Position numbers and translations under genes: made by a program. DNA of 64,000 nt from Fervidobacterium thailandense (GTDB lineage Bacteria > Thermotogota > Thermotogae > Thermotogales > Fervidobacteriaceae): assembly GCF_001719065.1 (NCBI RefSeq), contig NZ_LWAF01000002.1:186001-250000 (forward strand), read 5' to 3'. Numbering within the stretch: the first letter of the stretch is position 1; each line of letters starts with the position of its first letter. Below the pieces are notes generated by a model. It saw only the letters and a list, made by a program, of their open reading frames with translations. It had not been told where the DNA came from and made no database searches. This document shows positions 1 to 8,187 of the stretch, one piece after another.

Positions 1-278
1 AATGTGCCCTTCTCATCTTGCGTTTGTGAGCTTGCAAATCTCTTGCCCGCTTCAAGTTGGTGTGTGAGTTTCTGGAAACTTTTGAGTTTCTCCTTCAACA
101 ATTCCATTCTGCCCTTATCGCGTTCGTATATCTCGACCAACATCTCCCGAGGGAGTTCGGGCAACAACTTTTCCCGTAAATCCAACAACCGGTTGAGAGC
201 ATCGTAATCTTCCTTTTCTATAGCCTCGTCTATGAGTGCCTCAATTTCAAGTATATCCTTTGGCTCATCGTTAAACAT
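1..278 (-). CDS. FliT/FlgN-like flagellar chaperone candidate, 3' end cut by window edge
   Basis: Partial gene: ATG at 278 and open to the left edge, giving about 92 residues. The visible part is almost all charged, Leu/Glu/Lys-rich helix (starts MFNDEPKDIL, later LLDLREKLLPELP and LLKEKLKSFQKL). This is the small helical-bundle pattern of FliT/FlgN-type flagellar export chaperones. Its start lies inside the stop region of acpS-folK (ATGTTTAA), so it is translationally coupled to that gene. No catalytic motif is visible. The family assignment is inference from composition and pattern only; any small coiled-coil protein would fit. Confidence 0.4.
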   Translation of the reverse strand, partial: MFNDEPKDILEIEALIDEAIEKEDYDALNRLLDLREKLLPELPREMLVEIYERDKGRMELLKEKLKSFQKLTHQLEAGKRFASSQTQDEKGT

Positions 279-1110
279 CGCCGTACACCTCTATTCCAGC
301 GTTTTCCGCAGATGCCTCGTCGAGCAGTTTTTGATAGAGTTTTTCCATAGAGGTCTTCAAAACCGGGTGAACGAAGTGTGCATTCAACTCACGCATCGGC
401 AAGACGAAAAATATCCTGTTCTCAAAATCGTAGTGTGGTACCACCAGCTCCGGGGTCCTTATCACAAGGTTGCCGTAAAAAAGTATATCCAAATCTATCA
501 CCCTTGGGCCCCACTTTTCGGTCCTGACACGCCCCAGCGAGCGTTCAACGTTCAGGAGTGCTTCAAGAAGCTCCGATGGTGTTAAATCTGTGTCGATCTC
601 AGCTACACAGTTAAGAAAATCGGGCTGATCAGTTTTTCCGTACGGTTTGGTCTCGTACACCTTTGAAACGCTTATTATATCGCAGAATTCAGATATTTCT
701 CCCAGCGCGGCTCGCAAATTCTCCAATCTGTCACCAAGGTTACTGCCAAGTCCTATGTAGATACCTCCACGTTCCTTCTCAAGAATGACACTTGCGTAAA
801 CGAACTTGTCGTGTGCCAACGAGGCGTGTATCCTGTTGAACACTCCACAAACGGGACGGACGTACCTGTGCAAAACCGGGTAAACCTCTCCGAATCGTCC
901 GTTCAGAAAGGAAACGTCCTGAAACGAATTACCATCGATCCCAGTACCAAGAGCCTTGAAGTACGCTTCCTTCAACGCAAACCTCCCGGCAATGTATTCC
1001 TCATCAATTCTCGCACGGTTCATTCGCTCATCTTCGGTGAGCACTCTATTCGCAAGTTTCAAGTCCACTCTCTCGATATCAAGTACGTCAACACCAAAAC
1101 CAACGATCAA
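271..1110 (-). CDS. acpS-folK: Fused holo-ACP synthase / HPPK (AcpS-FolK)
   Basis: A 279-residue bifunctional chain. Residues 1-112 are AcpS, which moves 4'-phosphopantetheine from CoA to acyl carrier protein. It has the metal-binding GVDVLDIERV (D8), the KEAYFKALGTG signature (47-57) and the HASLAHDKFVYASV tail. Residues 115-270 are FolK (6-hydroxymethyl-7,8-dihydropterin pyrophosphokinase, folate synthesis), with YIGLGSNLGDR, ETKPYG, PDFLNCVAEI and the metal-binding DLD at 206-208. The linker is only a few residues. The TTG start at 1110 overlaps the TGA of the upstream gene and has AGGAGG nine bases before it; an in-frame longer form lacks a ribosome site. Membrane-lipid and folate functions are thus made in fixed ratio. 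Confidence 0.9.
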   Translation of the reverse strand: MIVGFGVDVLDIERVDLKLANRVLTEDERMNRARIDEEYIAGRFALKEAYFKALGTGIDGNSFQDVSFLNGRFGEVYPVLHRYVRPVCGVFNRIHASLAHDKFVYASVILEKERGGIYIGLGSNLGDRLENLRAALGEISEFCDIISVSKVYETKPYGKTDQPDFLNCVAEIDTDLTPSELLEALLNVERSLGRVRTEKWGPRVIDLDILFYGNLVIRTPELVVPHYDFENRIFFVLPMRELNAHFVHPVLKTSMEKLYQKLLDEASAENAGIEVYGDV

Positions 1111-2492
1111 ACCGGATAGCCTCCTTCGAATTCCTCCGCAAGTTTCCAATCCACGTACAAGCTGTTTTCGTACCTACGTCTCAAGTACTGACGCCCAACT
1201 TCGCCTAAAATGGCGTAGATGAGCAAATCCTCATCGCTTTGCGCAAGGAGCCCTATCTCCCTTTTCCTATTCTCCAGTTCGGGTTCCAGGTAGTCCGCGG
1301 GTCGTCCTTCTATGGGTTTCTCATCACCCAGGATCTTTTTCACCAGTTCCGGGTCGATTGGCGCTGGAGGTTTGCCGTACAGTCCCTTGACGTAATCCTT
1401 AACCTCCCTTGTAACCTTCGCGTACCGTTCCCCGGTCATAACATTCAGAACGGCTTGGACACCGACAATTTGGCTGGTTGGAGTTACGAGCGGAGGATAT
1501 CCAAGATCCTTCCGAACCCTGGGAATCTCTTCGAGCACCTCATCGAGTTTGTCGAGCATCTTCTGCTCAGAAAGTTGCTTCACAAGATTAGAGTACATTC
1601 CTCCCGGAACTTGGGAGACGATTATCCTGTGATCTATCGTAACCATCTTCACGTCGTAGGCTTCGTATTTTTTCCTAACTTCCCAAAGGTACCGCACGAT
1701 CGAGTCAACTTTTTTCCAGTCAATCTTGGGTAAGTCAACGTATTCGGACAGGACGTGGTAAAAAGTTTCGAACGCCGGTTGACTGGTTGCCATGGCGAAC
1801 GGCGAAAACGCCGTGTCGATAACATCTGCACCAGCCTGAAATGCCGTTATGTAAGCCAGTTCCCCCAATCCCGCCGTTGCGTGACTGTGAACCTCAACCG
1901 GTAAACCGTACCTTTTCTTCAATTCGGATACGAGCTCACCGGCCGCTTTCGGTGTCAGAAGCCCGGCCATATCCTTGATGCACAACGAGTGAACCCCGCG
2001 CTCCACTAGCTCACCGGCGTAATTGACGAAGTACTCGACGGTGTGAACCGGGCTAACGGTGTAAGAAATCGCTCCTTGCACGTGCGCTCCACACTTGAGG
2101 GCAACTTCGATACTCTTTTCCAGATTCCTGACATCGTTGAGCGCGTCAAAAATTCGAACGATCTCCACACCATTTTCAACGGCCTTTCGCACGAAAAGTT
2201 CGACCACATCATCCGCGTAATGCCTGTAACCTACGAGGTTCTGTCCCCTAAGTAGCATTTGGGTTTTCGAATTCTTCAACTTGGCCTTTACGAGCCTTAT
2301 TCGCTCCCACGGATCCTCGTTCAGGTACCGAACACAAACATCGAACGTTGCACCACCCCAGACCTCGAGGGCCCGAAAGCCAAGTTCATCAACGGCCTCT
2401 ATGATTCCCAAAATATCCTCGGTAGTCATCCGTGTGGCGATCAATGACTGGTGACCATCGCGAAATGTTGTGTCGACGAACACATCGAGCAC
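1107..2492 (-). CDS. oadA: Oxaloacetate decarboxylase / pyruvate carboxylase carboxyltransferase subunit (biotin domain absent)
   Basis: 461 residues, HMGL-like TIM barrel followed by the conserved PYC/OADA domain. Near the N-terminus DTTFRDGHQS carries the metal and substrate contacts; EVWGGATFD, RIFDALND and EVHSHATAGLGELA (metal histidines) follow. The family transfers carboxyl between carboxybiotin and pyruvate/oxaloacetate in the cytoplasm. The chain stops right after the conserved domain, so the biotinyl carrier must be a separate protein. AGGAGG lies nine bases before the GTG at 2492; a TTG at 2495 is equally possible. It overlaps acpS-folK by 4 bases and shares its transcript. Whether it runs as decarboxylase or carboxylase cannot be told from sequence. 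Confidence 0.88.
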   Translation of the reverse strand: MLDVFVDTTFRDGHQSLIATRMTTEDILGIIEAVDELGFRALEVWGGATFDVCVRYLNEDPWERIRLVKAKLKNSKTQMLLRGQNLVGYRHYADDVVELFVRKAVENGVEIVRIFDALNDVRNLEKSIEVALKCGAHVQGAISYTVSPVHTVEYFVNYAGELVERGVHSLCIKDMAGLLTPKAAGELVSELKKRYGLPVEVHSHATAGLGELAYITAFQAGADVIDTAFSPFAMATSQPAFETFYHVLSEYVDLPKIDWKKVDSIVRYLWEVRKKYEAYDVKMVTIDHRIIVSQVPGGMYSNLVKQLSEQKMLDKLDEVLEEIPRVRKDLGYPPLVTPTSQIVGVQAVLNVMTGERYAKVTREVKDYVKGLYGKPPAPIDPELVKKILGDEKPIEGRPADYLEPELENRKREIGLLAQSDEDLLIYAILGEVGRQYLRRRYENSLYVDWKLAEEFEGGYPV

Positions 2493-2546
2493 CAATTCAC
2501 ACCTCCTTTTCCAACTTTTCAACTTTAAGATTTTTGCTCAACTAAA

Positions 2547-2574
2547 ATTATACCACCTCCTCCAGAATAATGAA
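2547..2574 (-). promoter_or_regulatory. Promoter of the oadA-acpS-folK operon
   Basis: On the minus strand TATAAT (2547-2552) lies about 55 bases before the start. A weak -35 (TTCATT) sits about 16 bases upstream. It is divergent from the cinA promoter. Confidence 0.5.
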
Positions 2575-2612
2575 GTGAAAGGAAGGTTTGCATTCAAAAG
2601 TACGAAAAAGTA

Positions 2613-2641
2613 TTTTCGAGATATGAAATATTTGGTATAAT
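2613..2641 (+). promoter_or_regulatory. Promoter of cinA-lacI group
   Basis: A perfect -10 TATAAT at 2636-2641 with a poor -35. The transcript would begin near 2648, just before a tandem repeat at 2653-2674. Confidence 0.5.
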
Positions 2642-2652
2642 AAACTTTGCAG

Positions 2653-2674
2653 TGCGAACGTTATGCGAACGTTA
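2653..2674 (+). repeat. Tandem 11-bp repeat, candidate operator
   Basis: TGCGAACGTTA occurs twice back to back (2653-2663, 2664-2674), one helical turn apart, right after the cinA -10 box. Each copy contains the self-complementary AACGTT, so the pair also reads as AACGTT-5 bp-AACGTT. A central CG flanked by A/T is typical of LacI-family operators, and a LacI-family gene lies two genes down. Binding is inference. Confidence 0.5.
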
Positions 2675-2742
2675 AAGGTGGAAAATGATATCGCTTTTGA
2701 GATTTCAAGACCAAGAGATGCGACAGCGACGGGGGGAAGTAC

Positions 2743-3963
2743 TTGAAAAAAGCAATCATTCTTGCCATCGGTAACGAACTTGTCGAAGGTTTGATCATCG
2801 ACACGAACTCCAAGTATTTGAGTCAACGCTTAAAACTTGCTGGGTACTACGTTGAAAGGATACTAACCCTTCCCGATAGGTTTGACTTACTCGTGAAGGA
2901 GATAAAAGCAGCCGTAAACGACGCTGATCTGGTCGTATCATCGGGTGGTCTTGGGCCCACCGAGGATGATCTAACACGCGAGGCGTTCGCCCAGGCACTC
3001 GGTTTAAAACTCGAACTCAACGAATCCGTTGCGGGAAAACTCGTGGAACGCGCATTGAAGTTCTACGGCAAAGCCCCGGAAAACGTTAAGAAACAAGCTA
3101 TGATTCTTGAAGGTGCGGAAATTTTGGAGAACACCGTCGGAACGGCACCCGGTCAGTTCTTAAAAATCGGTGAGAAGATGGTTATCCTGTTGCCAGGACC
3201 ACCAACCGAATTAGTACCGATGTTCGAAAGTGTGTACGAACGCTTGAAAACGGACGACGCACTTTATTCAAGAAGAATCAAAACGTTGGGGATTCCGGAA
3301 GCTGTTCTGATGGACGAATACGGTCAAGTTATATACTCCAGACCGAGTGTAACCGTGGCAACCATGGCTTCTTACGAACGTGGCGTAGAGGTCAGATTAA
3401 CCGCATCGGTTAAGTACAAAGAGGACGTTGATGACGTTTTCAACCAACTACTGAAGCTCCTTGGAAAACACGTTTACGCCACCGACGATGAAGAAATACA
3501 GGACGTTGTGGCGCGCATGCTCCTGAACAAGGGACTCACCGTTTCATTTGCCGAGTCGTGTACCGGTGGAATGATCTCCTCAGTGATAGTTGATGTACCT
3601 GGGATATCGAAGGTCTTCAAGGGTAGCGTTGTTGCCTACGATAACGCAGTTAAAATTTCGCTGCTCGGAGTTTCTGAGGAAGTTTTGAAGGTTCACGGTG
3701 CAGTGAGCGAAGAATGTGTTCGTCAGATGGCACGTGGTGCAAGAAGAATACTCGGTACCGACGTTGCGCTGGCCGTTTCCGGGATTGCCGGTCCCTCGGG
3801 TGGTACTCCGGAGAAACCCGTCGGGACCGTGTGCGTTGGCATCGACGGACCTTCTGGAACTACCAGCAAAACGTTTTTGCTACGTGGTGAACGAAACGCA
3901 ATACGTAGAAGAACCACTTTAGTTGCGCTGAACGAACTGAGGTTGTATTTGGTAGAACTCTGA
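2743..3963 (+). CDS. cinA: CinA-like protein (nicotinamide mononucleotide deamidase / competence-damage domain)
   Basis: 406 residues, full two-domain CinA. The N-terminal molybdopterin-binding-like (COG1058) domain has AIGNELVEG, SSGGLGPTEDDLTREA and LPGPPTELVPMFE. The C-terminal CinA_C amidohydrolase domain has SFAESCTGGM and SGIAGPSGGTPEKPVGTV. C-domains of this family hydrolyse NMN to nicotinic acid mononucleotide (pyridine nucleotide salvage); N-domains of some members have ADP-ribose pyrophosphatase activity. The TTG start at 2743 follows GGGGGG AAG. The next gene, a LacI-type regulator, begins 27 bases later, so they probably share a transcript. Confidence 0.92.
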   Translation: MKKAIILAIGNELVEGLIIDTNSKYLSQRLKLAGYYVERILTLPDRFDLLVKEIKAAVNDADLVVSSGGLGPTEDDLTREAFAQALGLKLELNESVAGKLVERALKFYGKAPENVKKQAMILEGAEILENTVGTAPGQFLKIGEKMVILLPGPPTELVPMFESVYERLKTDDALYSRRIKTLGIPEAVLMDEYGQVIYSRPSVTVATMASYERGVEVRLTASVKYKEDVDDVFNQLLKLLGKHVYATDDEEIQDVVARMLLNKGLTVSFAESCTGGMISSVIVDVPGISKVFKGSVVAYDNAVKISLLGVSEEVLKVHGAVSEECVRQMARGARRILGTDVALAVSGIAGPSGGTPEKPVGTVCVGIDGPSGTTSKTFLLRGERNAIRRRTTLVALNELRLYLVEL

Positions 3964-3990
3964 GGAAAAAATCCAACCGGGAGTGGAAAA

Positions 3991-4998
3991 ATGGGTACCG
4001 TGAAGGGACAGAATAAAAAGCGTAGGGTGACGATAAAAGATGTGGCGTTGTACGCGAACGTGGGTGTGGGTACCGTTTCGAGGGTACTGAACAACAGCCC
4101 ACACGTCACGTTGGAAACTAAGCAGAAGGTGCTCGCCGCCATAAGGGAACTTGGTTACACACCCAACCCATACGCCAGGTACCTGTCGGTGGGTACCAGT
4201 AACCTGGTGACCGTTATCATCCCCGAAATGAAAGGCGACTTTTACCAGATGCTACTCTCCGGTATCGACGAAGTCCTCGTGAAGCACGGTTATTCTTCCA
4301 TCCTGTATCCGCTTTACAACAACCGCAGGTACGAGGCACTGAAAAAATCCTCAGAACTCTTGCTTTCGACAGATGGAATAATCGTGGACGCGGTGAGCGT
4401 TGACGGCGTACTGAAGGACTTACTCAATCACAACACCCCCACCGTGTGTGTAGAGCAGGAATCTGAGATGTTCGATTCCGTCATGGTGGATAACTATTAC
4501 GGTGGAGTGATAGTGGGGGATTATTTCGCCGATCTGGAGATGGAAATATTCGTCGTGACGCACCGGAAGTCTCATGAACTTGAAAGCACGGTTTTCGACG
4601 AACGGCTTGAAGGTTTCCAAGCCTCGCTTGAGAAAAAGGGGCGGAACATCGACAAAATATATTACGTACCTCTTGACTGGGAGAGTGCCTTTGAAGTTGC
4701 AAGGAGGATATTCTCACGTCACAAGAGGTGCGCAATATTCACCACTACTGACTACTTGGCCGTTCCAATAATCGAGGTGGCGAGAACCGTGGGACTGAAC
4801 GTCGGAAAGGACGTACGCGTCTGCGGATTCGATGATTTACCGATCGCCCAGGTGCTGGGAATTACGACCATAAAACAACCTATTCACGAGATGGGTAAGA
4901 TCGCAGCCGAAATGCTAATCAAGAGAATTAAGGGAAAAGCGAAGGATAAGGTGGCCAAGGTCATACTGAAACCGGAACTTGTCATCAGGGAAACGTGA
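3991..4998 (+). CDS. LacI-family transcriptional regulator
   Basis: 335 residues. The N-terminal LacI helix-turn-helix (about 13-58) has VTIKDVALYANVGVGTVSRVLN and the hinge segment NPYARYLS. It is followed by a periplasmic-binding-protein-like effector domain (VTVIIPEM, DGIIVDAVS, CGFDDLPIAQVLGITTIKQP), which normally binds a sugar or nucleoside. GGGAGTGG lies four bases before the ATG. It is cotranscribed with cinA rather than with sugar genes, so its regulon is not obvious. The AACGTT tandem repeat at the operon promoter makes autoregulation plausible. The ligand is unknown. Confidence 0.88.
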   Translation: MGTVKGQNKKRRVTIKDVALYANVGVGTVSRVLNNSPHVTLETKQKVLAAIRELGYTPNPYARYLSVGTSNLVTVIIPEMKGDFYQMLLSGIDEVLVKHGYSSILYPLYNNRRYEALKKSSELLLSTDGIIVDAVSVDGVLKDLLNHNTPTVCVEQESEMFDSVMVDNYYGGVIVGDYFADLEMEIFVVTHRKSHELESTVFDERLEGFQASLEKKGRNIDKIYYVPLDWESAFEVARRIFSRHKRCAIFTTTDYLAVPIIEVARTVGLNVGKDVRVCGFDDLPIAQVLGITTIKQPIHEMGKIAAEMLIKRIKGKAKDKVAKVILKPELVIRET

Positions 4999-5080
4999 TG
5001 GAGAACCTGATTGGAGAGCTGGCAAAAAAACGCTTCGGATTGACCGAAAATCGAACCAGATGAGGGGGATCCTTACCTTT

Positions 5081-6043
5081 ATGCGCATTGCCGTACTGAT
5101 GGGTGGAATCTCGAGGGAACGCGAAATATCCCTGAGAAGCGGTAGGAGGATCGTCGAAGCACTTCGCAAGATGGGACATCAAGTGGACGGAATAGACGTT
5201 AGAGTGGAGGTAATTTACAACCTTTCCGAGTTGAGGCATTACGATGTGCTTTTCAATATACTCCACGGAACCTTTGGCGAGGACGGAAGAATGCAGGCAA
5301 TCCTTGACATGGTTGGTGTTCCCTACACCGGTTCCGGTGTTGAGACGAGTGTCATCGCGTTCGATAAGTACCTGTGTAACCTCTTCGTAAGTGATATAGC
5401 GGTGGTTCCGAACTTCGTTTTAACGACGCGCGAAAACGCACATGAAGTGGTTGAAACGTTTCAACTCCCGTGTGTTGTGAAACCACGTTCCGAAGGTTCG
5501 AGTATCGGTACCCACATCTGTTTCGATAGGGATGAACTACGAGAGGCTGTTGAGAACGAGCTGAGAAATTACAAATTCTTGCTCGTTCAAGATTATGTAA
5601 AAGGGCAGGAAGTTACAGTTTCCATCATCGATATCGACGGTCGTCCGACAGTGTTACCCATACTCGAGCTTCGACCTAAAAAACTTTTCTACGACTACGA
5701 GGCGAAGTACACCGACGGCCTGACGGATTTCGTCATACCAGCGGAATTAAGTGAAACCGTTACGAAAACCGTCGAAGATACGGCATTGAGAATTTACAAA
5801 AAGCTCGGCTGCAAGCACTTTGCACGTATCGATGGCATCGTCAAAGACGGTATCTTCCACTTTTTAGAGGTTAACACCCTGCCGGGCATGACCGAGCTCA
5901 GTGACCTACCAATGTCTGCGAGAGCTTACGGAATGAGCTTTGAAGAATTGGTTGACAACATCGCCCGCGAAGCCTACGCAAACCCGGCGAACAGGGAATG
6001 GAGTGGTAAAGTTGACCTCAATTCCGATCAAAATGAGAGATAG
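5081..6043 (+). CDS. ddl: D-alanine--D-alanine ligase
   Basis: 320 residues, ATP-grasp ligase joining two D-alanines for peptidoglycan. Visible: VLMGGISREREISLRSG (N-terminal), NILHGTFGEDG, PYTGSGVETSVIAFDK, PCVVKPRSEGSSIG (ATP grasp), FARIDGIV and FLEVNTLPGMTE (metal and substrate residues). ATG at 5081 starts the family-typical N-terminus. GAGGGGG lies about 12 bases upstream, and an in-frame ATG at 5060 would add only seven residues. The 3' end overlaps the next gene by about 30 bases. Confidence 0.95.
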   Translation: MRIAVLMGGISREREISLRSGRRIVEALRKMGHQVDGIDVRVEVIYNLSELRHYDVLFNILHGTFGEDGRMQAILDMVGVPYTGSGVETSVIAFDKYLCNLFVSDIAVVPNFVLTTRENAHEVVETFQLPCVVKPRSEGSSIGTHICFDRDELREAVENELRNYKFLLVQDYVKGQEVTVSIIDIDGRPTVLPILELRPKKLFYDYEAKYTDGLTDFVIPAELSETVTKTVEDTALRIYKKLGCKHFARIDGIVKDGIFHFLEVNTLPGMTELSDLPMSARAYGMSFEELVDNIAREAYANPANREWSGKVDLNSDQNER

Positions 6044-6983
6044 AAGACGCGCAAATTACATTGCAAGCGTGTTCGTGAGTCTCCTCTTCGTCTTCATCTC
6101 AACGGTGTTAGGGTTTGTTCTGGATCGTATCCTTAGAACCGGTGCATTGTTCACATCGATACTGTCCGTCACCGCCGCACTACAGGTCCTTTTCGGCCTA
6201 TCGGTGGTCTCGTACGTGATAGCAAAGATCCTCCAGGGTCAGCCGATCGTGCAAAGTAAGATCTCGGATTGGCAAAAGGAGACACTCGAAAAGATACTCT
6301 TGGAAGCGAGAGAGGTGTTCAACTATACGTACGACGTGCGACTTTTCATCATGCCCCACTACTCGATAAATGCGCTCTCCGTTGGGATACACAAACATGA
6401 ACACCTGATACTTGTTACGCTGGGCGCGGTGGAAAAGCTTTCGGATAACCAACTGAGGGGATTGATATACCACGAAATGTTCCACATCAAGCACGGTGAT
6501 ACAGACTACTTAACGTGTCTGAGTGGCACATTCGGTGCCCCGTTTCTGGTTTACACACTGGCACTTGAGAGCTTGAGGAATGTGCGAAAAAGGCTGAAAA
6601 AGCATAACGACGAAGTCCATAAGAAACTTGTTTCTCGGATGTTGCTCTCCATTTTCGTTCTGGTGCTGACCACCTTGATGAAACCTGTGGGTTTACTGTC
6701 AAACCTCTTTGTGAATCCGAAAAAAGACCTCGAGGTGGACCTACAGGTTGCATCGATGGTTGGTGTTCAACATTACGCGGCGATACTTGAGAGAATCCTT
6801 TCCGATTGCGTTCCACTGACACAAAATTACTTTTTCATCAGACATCTCTTCTTCTCCCATCCGAACTGTAAGGACTTAAGGAAGAAAAAACTCAACAACT
6901 TGATATCCGCTTATCCATCGATCCAGGAAAGAATCGACTCGGTACGTCTTTTGGAACGCAAAGAAGGAAGCGAGGGCAACTGA
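6012..6983 (+). CDS. M48-family membrane zinc metalloprotease
   Basis: 323 residues. Two N-terminal membrane segments (about 14-36 and 42-65) are followed by a catalytic domain with HEMFH at 154-158, the HExxH zinc site of M48 (HtpX/Ste24-type) peptidases. A further hydrophobic stretch (LLSIFVLVLTTLM) follows. HtpX-like enzymes degrade misfolded membrane proteins. The conserved downstream Glu is not obvious, though DLEVDLQVAS fits its position. The start is TTG at 6012 behind GGAGTGG; ATG at 6033 is an alternative. It overlaps the end of ddl, so the two are coupled. Confidence 0.8.
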   Translation: MTSIPIKMRDRRRANYIASVFVSLLFVFISTVLGFVLDRILRTGALFTSILSVTAALQVLFGLSVVSYVIAKILQGQPIVQSKISDWQKETLEKILLEAREVFNYTYDVRLFIMPHYSINALSVGIHKHEHLILVTLGAVEKLSDNQLRGLIYHEMFHIKHGDTDYLTCLSGTFGAPFLVYTLALESLRNVRKRLKKHNDEVHKKLVSRMLLSIFVLVLTTLMKPVGLLSNLFVNPKKDLEVDLQVASMVGVQHYAAILERILSDCVPLTQNYFFIRHLFFSHPNCKDLRKKKLNNLISAYPSIQERIDSVRLLERKEGSEGN

Positions 6984-7031
6984 AACGTGGGTACGGGAAT
7001 GGAAAACATTGCTACGGGAGGGGTTTGAAAA

Positions 7032-7592
7032 TTGCCGAACCTTGCAACACACTTGAGGATAGGCGTTTTAACGTACCCGGTGTTCGTGTTCTTATACAAC
7101 GTGGTCTCTACTCTTGTGAAAAAAACTGCGCATCTATCTGCGTTCGATCTTGCTCTTGGATACTTAGCTTTTATCCTCGGTAGTGATCTTCCGGACCTGG
7201 ATAGCACTAACGCACCGTTGAGAAACCTCACGAAAGTTTTTCTCTACGGTTTCGCAATATACGTCTTCTACGACTTCCTACTCGAGAAGTTCCGAGCAGT
7301 TGCTTTTTTGGCAAACACACCCGAACCGGTACTTGGGTTGATTGCCCTCGGAACATCATTGACCATCGGTGCTGGACTTGTTAACATGTTTCTCTCCTTA
7401 CCCATGTTTTATCACCGCGGTTTCGTACACTCCATAACTTTCGGTGCAATATATGGTCTTCTGGTGTACCTTTTTTTGAAACCTCTCGTGGAAAACGTCA
7501 TATTCGTGAGCGTAAGTGCGTTCTTCGGTGTTTTCGTGCATTTACTGGCCGATTACCGAAACAGGCCGTGGAAAGCTTTCAAGTTATGGTAA
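7032..7592 (+). CDS. DUF457 (YdjM-like) membrane-bound metal-dependent hydrolase family protein
   Basis: 186 residues with several membrane segments. The N-terminal PNLATHLRIG has the conserved His, GSDLPDLDS the metal-like acidic motif, and HRGFVHS the late histidine pair. These match the DUF457/YdjM membrane family, whose activity is only predicted. TTG at 7032 follows GGGAGGGG. It is probably cotranscribed with the M48 peptidase upstream. The family is recognised by pattern; substrate is not known. Confidence 0.7.
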   Translation: MPNLATHLRIGVLTYPVFVFLYNVVSTLVKKTAHLSAFDLALGYLAFILGSDLPDLDSTNAPLRNLTKVFLYGFAIYVFYDFLLEKFRAVAFLANTPEPVLGLIALGTSLTIGAGLVNMFLSLPMFYHRGFVHSITFGAIYGLLVYLFLKPLVENVIFVSVSAFFGVFVHLLADYRNRPWKAFKLW

Positions 7593-7643
7593 AAGCAAAT
7601 AGTACGGAGAATACGCTAATTCGCTGCTGAAAGGAGATCAAAG

Positions 7644-8162
7644 ATGCGTTTTTTGGACGGTGTGAACGTAACGTACGTTAAGAAAAGTGAGAAAGAAAAA
7701 CTCAGAAAAGTGTTGAGCGAAGTTTCAAAACTTAACACGGACCTCTCATTCCAACCGCTGAACGGTCCCTTGTACGGCAGCTACCGTGTAGAACTCTACG
7801 AAGTTGACGAGGAGGTCGAGAAAACACCGACAATAAAACTAACCGTTTTTGTCTCCGCGGTCGAGCCAATAGATTGGCTGATGAAACATGATGATCAAGT
7901 CAACATGAGCTTGGACGAGGTTGTGCACGTGGCCGACACGGAGATCCTCGAAGTTTCGGAGAAAGACAGCGTACTCTCTCTATCACTGGAGCAGCATAAG
8001 ATTTACGCATTTCTGAGCAAAACGAAGACGGCAAACATGACTCTCAGAGAGATGGTTCTTGAAGTTTTGAAAAAGTTTTTCAGGGATGAGTTTGGCATCG
8101 AATTCAGTGAAGAAGAGTACGATTTGGAACTCCATCCTGAACTGAGTGACTACTTCTCGTAG
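7644..8162 (+). CDS. Hypothetical protein
   Basis: 172 residues, not recognised. Soluble, acidic, no signal peptide or membrane segment. N-terminal MRFLDGVNVTYVKKSEKEKL, a central beta-like part (KLTVFVSAVEPIDWL) and a helical C-terminus ending EFGIEFSEEEYDLELHPELSDYFS. AAAGGAG is well placed before the ATG. It ends the rightward run and faces the MFS gene tail to tail, with 25 bases between stops and no clear terminator. Confidence 0.7.
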   Translation: MRFLDGVNVTYVKKSEKEKLRKVLSEVSKLNTDLSFQPLNGPLYGSYRVELYEVDEEVEKTPTIKLTVFVSAVEPIDWLMKHDDQVNMSLDEVVHVADTEILEVSEKDSVLSLSLEQHKIYAFLSKTKTANMTLREMVLEVLKKFFRDEFGIEFSEEEYDLELHPELSDYFS

Positions 8163-8187
8163 TTTGCAATAACGGATTTTCAGCCTT

